Assembly: GCA_026122225.1 (NCBI GenBank)
Contig: JANEZZ010001504.1
Coordinates: 186,001-250,000, forward strand
Length of the DNA: 64,000 nucleotides
DNA from: Heloderma charlesbogerti
Taxonomy: Eukaryota; Chordata; Lepidosauria; Squamata; Helodermatidae
Direction: 5' to 3'
Shown one piece after another: positions 62,412-64,000 of the stretch; position 1 is the first letter of the stretch, and the number at the start of each line of letters is the position of its first letter. The translations under genes were made by a program, and so were the position numbers. Below the pieces are notes generated by a model, which ran no database searches, was not told the DNA's origin, and worked only from the letters and a program-made list of their open reading frames with translations.

Positions 62412-62640
62412 GCCACACTAACAAACCATGGTTTGTTAACCATAAATAACCTACAGTCCACAACCCAACAGCAAGCTAGTTGGTTTGGCCCCACTCCCTG
62501 CTTCCAAACTCCTCTTCACAGCCATGCCAGAGGAGCAAGCCTGAGGCTCATGCAGGTTTTTTCTCATCACGATAAGCCATGGTTGATCATGATTCCCAAA
62601 GCCATCCCATGCTGACTGGCTCATTTTCAGCGGTACAACA
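62412..62640. repeat. MITE-like flank with perfect 18-bp palindrome
   Basis: aacaaaccatggtttgtt at 62420-62437 is a perfect palindrome. Near 62575-62592 ataagccatggttgatcat is a related word. Layout suggests a second part of the foldback at 62317-62411. Confidence 0.5.
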
Positions 62641-63429
62641 CGAGAATGCCTCAGTAGCACCTGTTTATGTGTTTTCATGGATTGCCTAATTTTAAAGCTT
62701 AAAATAAACATCTATTCTAAGCAGAATAAAGACAAAAATCTAAGTAACAACGGCAAAAAGCGATCAATCAAATGTTGACCTTTTAATTCCCAGTTCACCT
62801 TTAAATTGTGTGTGTGGGAGGGTGGGGGAGATAGTTATGTTAATGCTACAGATCCATTGGTAAAAGGTTTTGTTTTGGTGCAAATATTCTATACAAATAA
62901 GTTAGGAAGTTATATCATATTCGGGCTGCAGAGATTACGTGCTATGCATGGAGCTAGTTGATTAAAGTACAAATCTTGGCTTTACTTTGGAATCTCAACA
63001 CTTGTGGAACGTTAATGATGTACAGCTCTAGGCCTATACCCACAACTCTCTCAGTGCATTGGAGTAGTCACACTTATCCGTCATTCCATGCTAACTCCCA
63101 ACTAAACACCAATGTGTAGCCTTATCTTTCAGCTCTTAGATCCTGATATATGGTGCCCATGACCTTTGCTCCTCTACAAGCTGCTCTCTTAAAAGTCTCT
63201 GCCCACTCTCCCTTATTGTCCCTTATGCCTGGAAAGCCCTGCCAAGACACCTATATTATGCTAACCTCTTGCTCTCTTCCTTCAGATCTCTCCTCTTCAC
63301 TGATCAAAAGTGCTAAAGACTTCTTCCTGCTGTCATGTAGTTGGCTTGGGAGGGGGGGCCATGCGGGCGTTGCTAAATCTTTTGCTCACTTATCTTTAGT
63401 GTGATTCCAGTCTGTTCTTACCCTGTTCT
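62641..63429. other. Unassigned; possible decayed LINE end at 63150-63350
   Basis: 63190-63330 (tgcctggaaagccctgccaa, tcttccttcagatctctcct) has the layout of a LINE RT C-terminus (WKALP, then a FRSLL block), but too decayed to assign. The rest is unassigned. Confidence 0.3.
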
Positions 63430-63600
63430 TAAGGGAAGGGCTGTAGTTCATTGGAGAGTGCATACTTTGCATGCAAAACGTCCCAGATTCAAACCTTCAT
63501 ATCTCCAAGTAGGGCTGGGTAAGACTCCTGTCTGAAACCCTGAAGGGCAGCTGCCCCCCAAGCCTACATGAGGCTTTTACTCTAGGGCATCTGCAAGCTG
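63430..63600 (+). mobile_element. tRNA-headed SINE (second family), diverged
   Basis: gggctgtagttcattggaga, gcatactttgcatgcaaaac, then a decayed B box (agattcaaacc) and atctccaagtagggctgggt, ctcctgtctgaaaccctga. It lacks the 3' end seen in 34405-34612. Confidence 0.75.
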
Positions 63601-64000
63601 AGGTCCTTTGGGACAGATGATGTAGTTGCTACTTCTCAGCCATCCGTCGTTTTCTCCCGGAAAATGCGGATTTCCAAGGAGGTGTTTTGCTGCGATGTTC
63701 TTCGTTTGCTGCAGGTTTCCTCACAGCTACAAGCCGTCTGTTCCTTCCCCAAACCAACTTCTCATTTTGCGGTGGGCATGTTGTAGGCGTGCGTAGTGCT
63801 TGTGTCACTCTGTGACACCCCTTTACTCCCCATCCCTTTGCAGCTGCACAGTTACAGAGGCATAGAGAGGCATTTTCATTTATTTAATCACACTTTCGCA
63901 CATTTTTGCAGCTTTGTATCTTTGCAATGGTCGCTTTCGGACTCAGTGCCTAAGGGCTGGGAGGTCTTGGGGAGGACCAACTTCGGTCCAGCCTCCATTT
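63601..64000. other. Unassigned non-coding sequence
   Basis: No feature recognised to the window end. Confidence 0.3.

Overview
The window looks like a gene-poor intergenic or intronic stretch of a squamate reptile, most likely a lizard. The evidence is the mix of mobile elements: a BovB (RTE-clade) LINE with a long intact reverse-transcriptase frame, a tRNA-headed SINE with a BovB-like 3' tail, a second abundant tRNA-headed SINE with a (TAAA)n tail, CR1, CR1/L3-like, L2 and L1 fragments, and many palindromic hAT-type MITEs. I recognise no host protein-coding exon. The species was not determined.

Layout. 0-12 kb: foldback MITE, L2 3' end with an 11-bp target duplication, SINE, a satellite-like repeat of about 218-bp unit interrupted by a MITE, and a solo LTR with a 5-bp duplication. 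12-20.5 kb: a SINE split by a MITE (8-bp duplication), a 380-bp foldback, a possible conserved block, an L2 fragment and the BovB copy. 20.5-25.5 kb: mostly unassigned. 25.5-26.7 kb: a strong CpG island with a perfect CRE, an RFX X-box and two NRF1-like cores, which is the only convincing host regulatory feature. 26.8-34.6 kb: nested SINE/MITE, L2 split by a CR1/L3-like element, and a CR1/L3-like element split by an L1 tail. 38.3-42.2 kb: L2, MITE 'A' split by MITE 'B', then a long minus-strand CR1 split by a 475-bp hAT-like element. 42.6-49.2 kb: local duplications, more MITEs and two AT-rich possible conserved blocks. 49.5-64 kb: a divergent BovB tail, a near-perfect 103-bp-arm palindrome, further MITE A/B/D nests, and SINEs.

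Repeat families were defined by comparing copies inside this window and are named by letter here (A to L, skipping I); the letters are mine. Several are supported by exact or near-exact target-site duplications read directly, so the order of insertions can be reconstructed. No operon, CRISPR array, rRNA or functional tRNA is present. The best candidates for something undescribed are the MITE family B and its nesting inside family A, the hAT-like foldbacks, the long palindrome at 51.35-51.57 kb, and the orphan bidirectional-looking CpG island.
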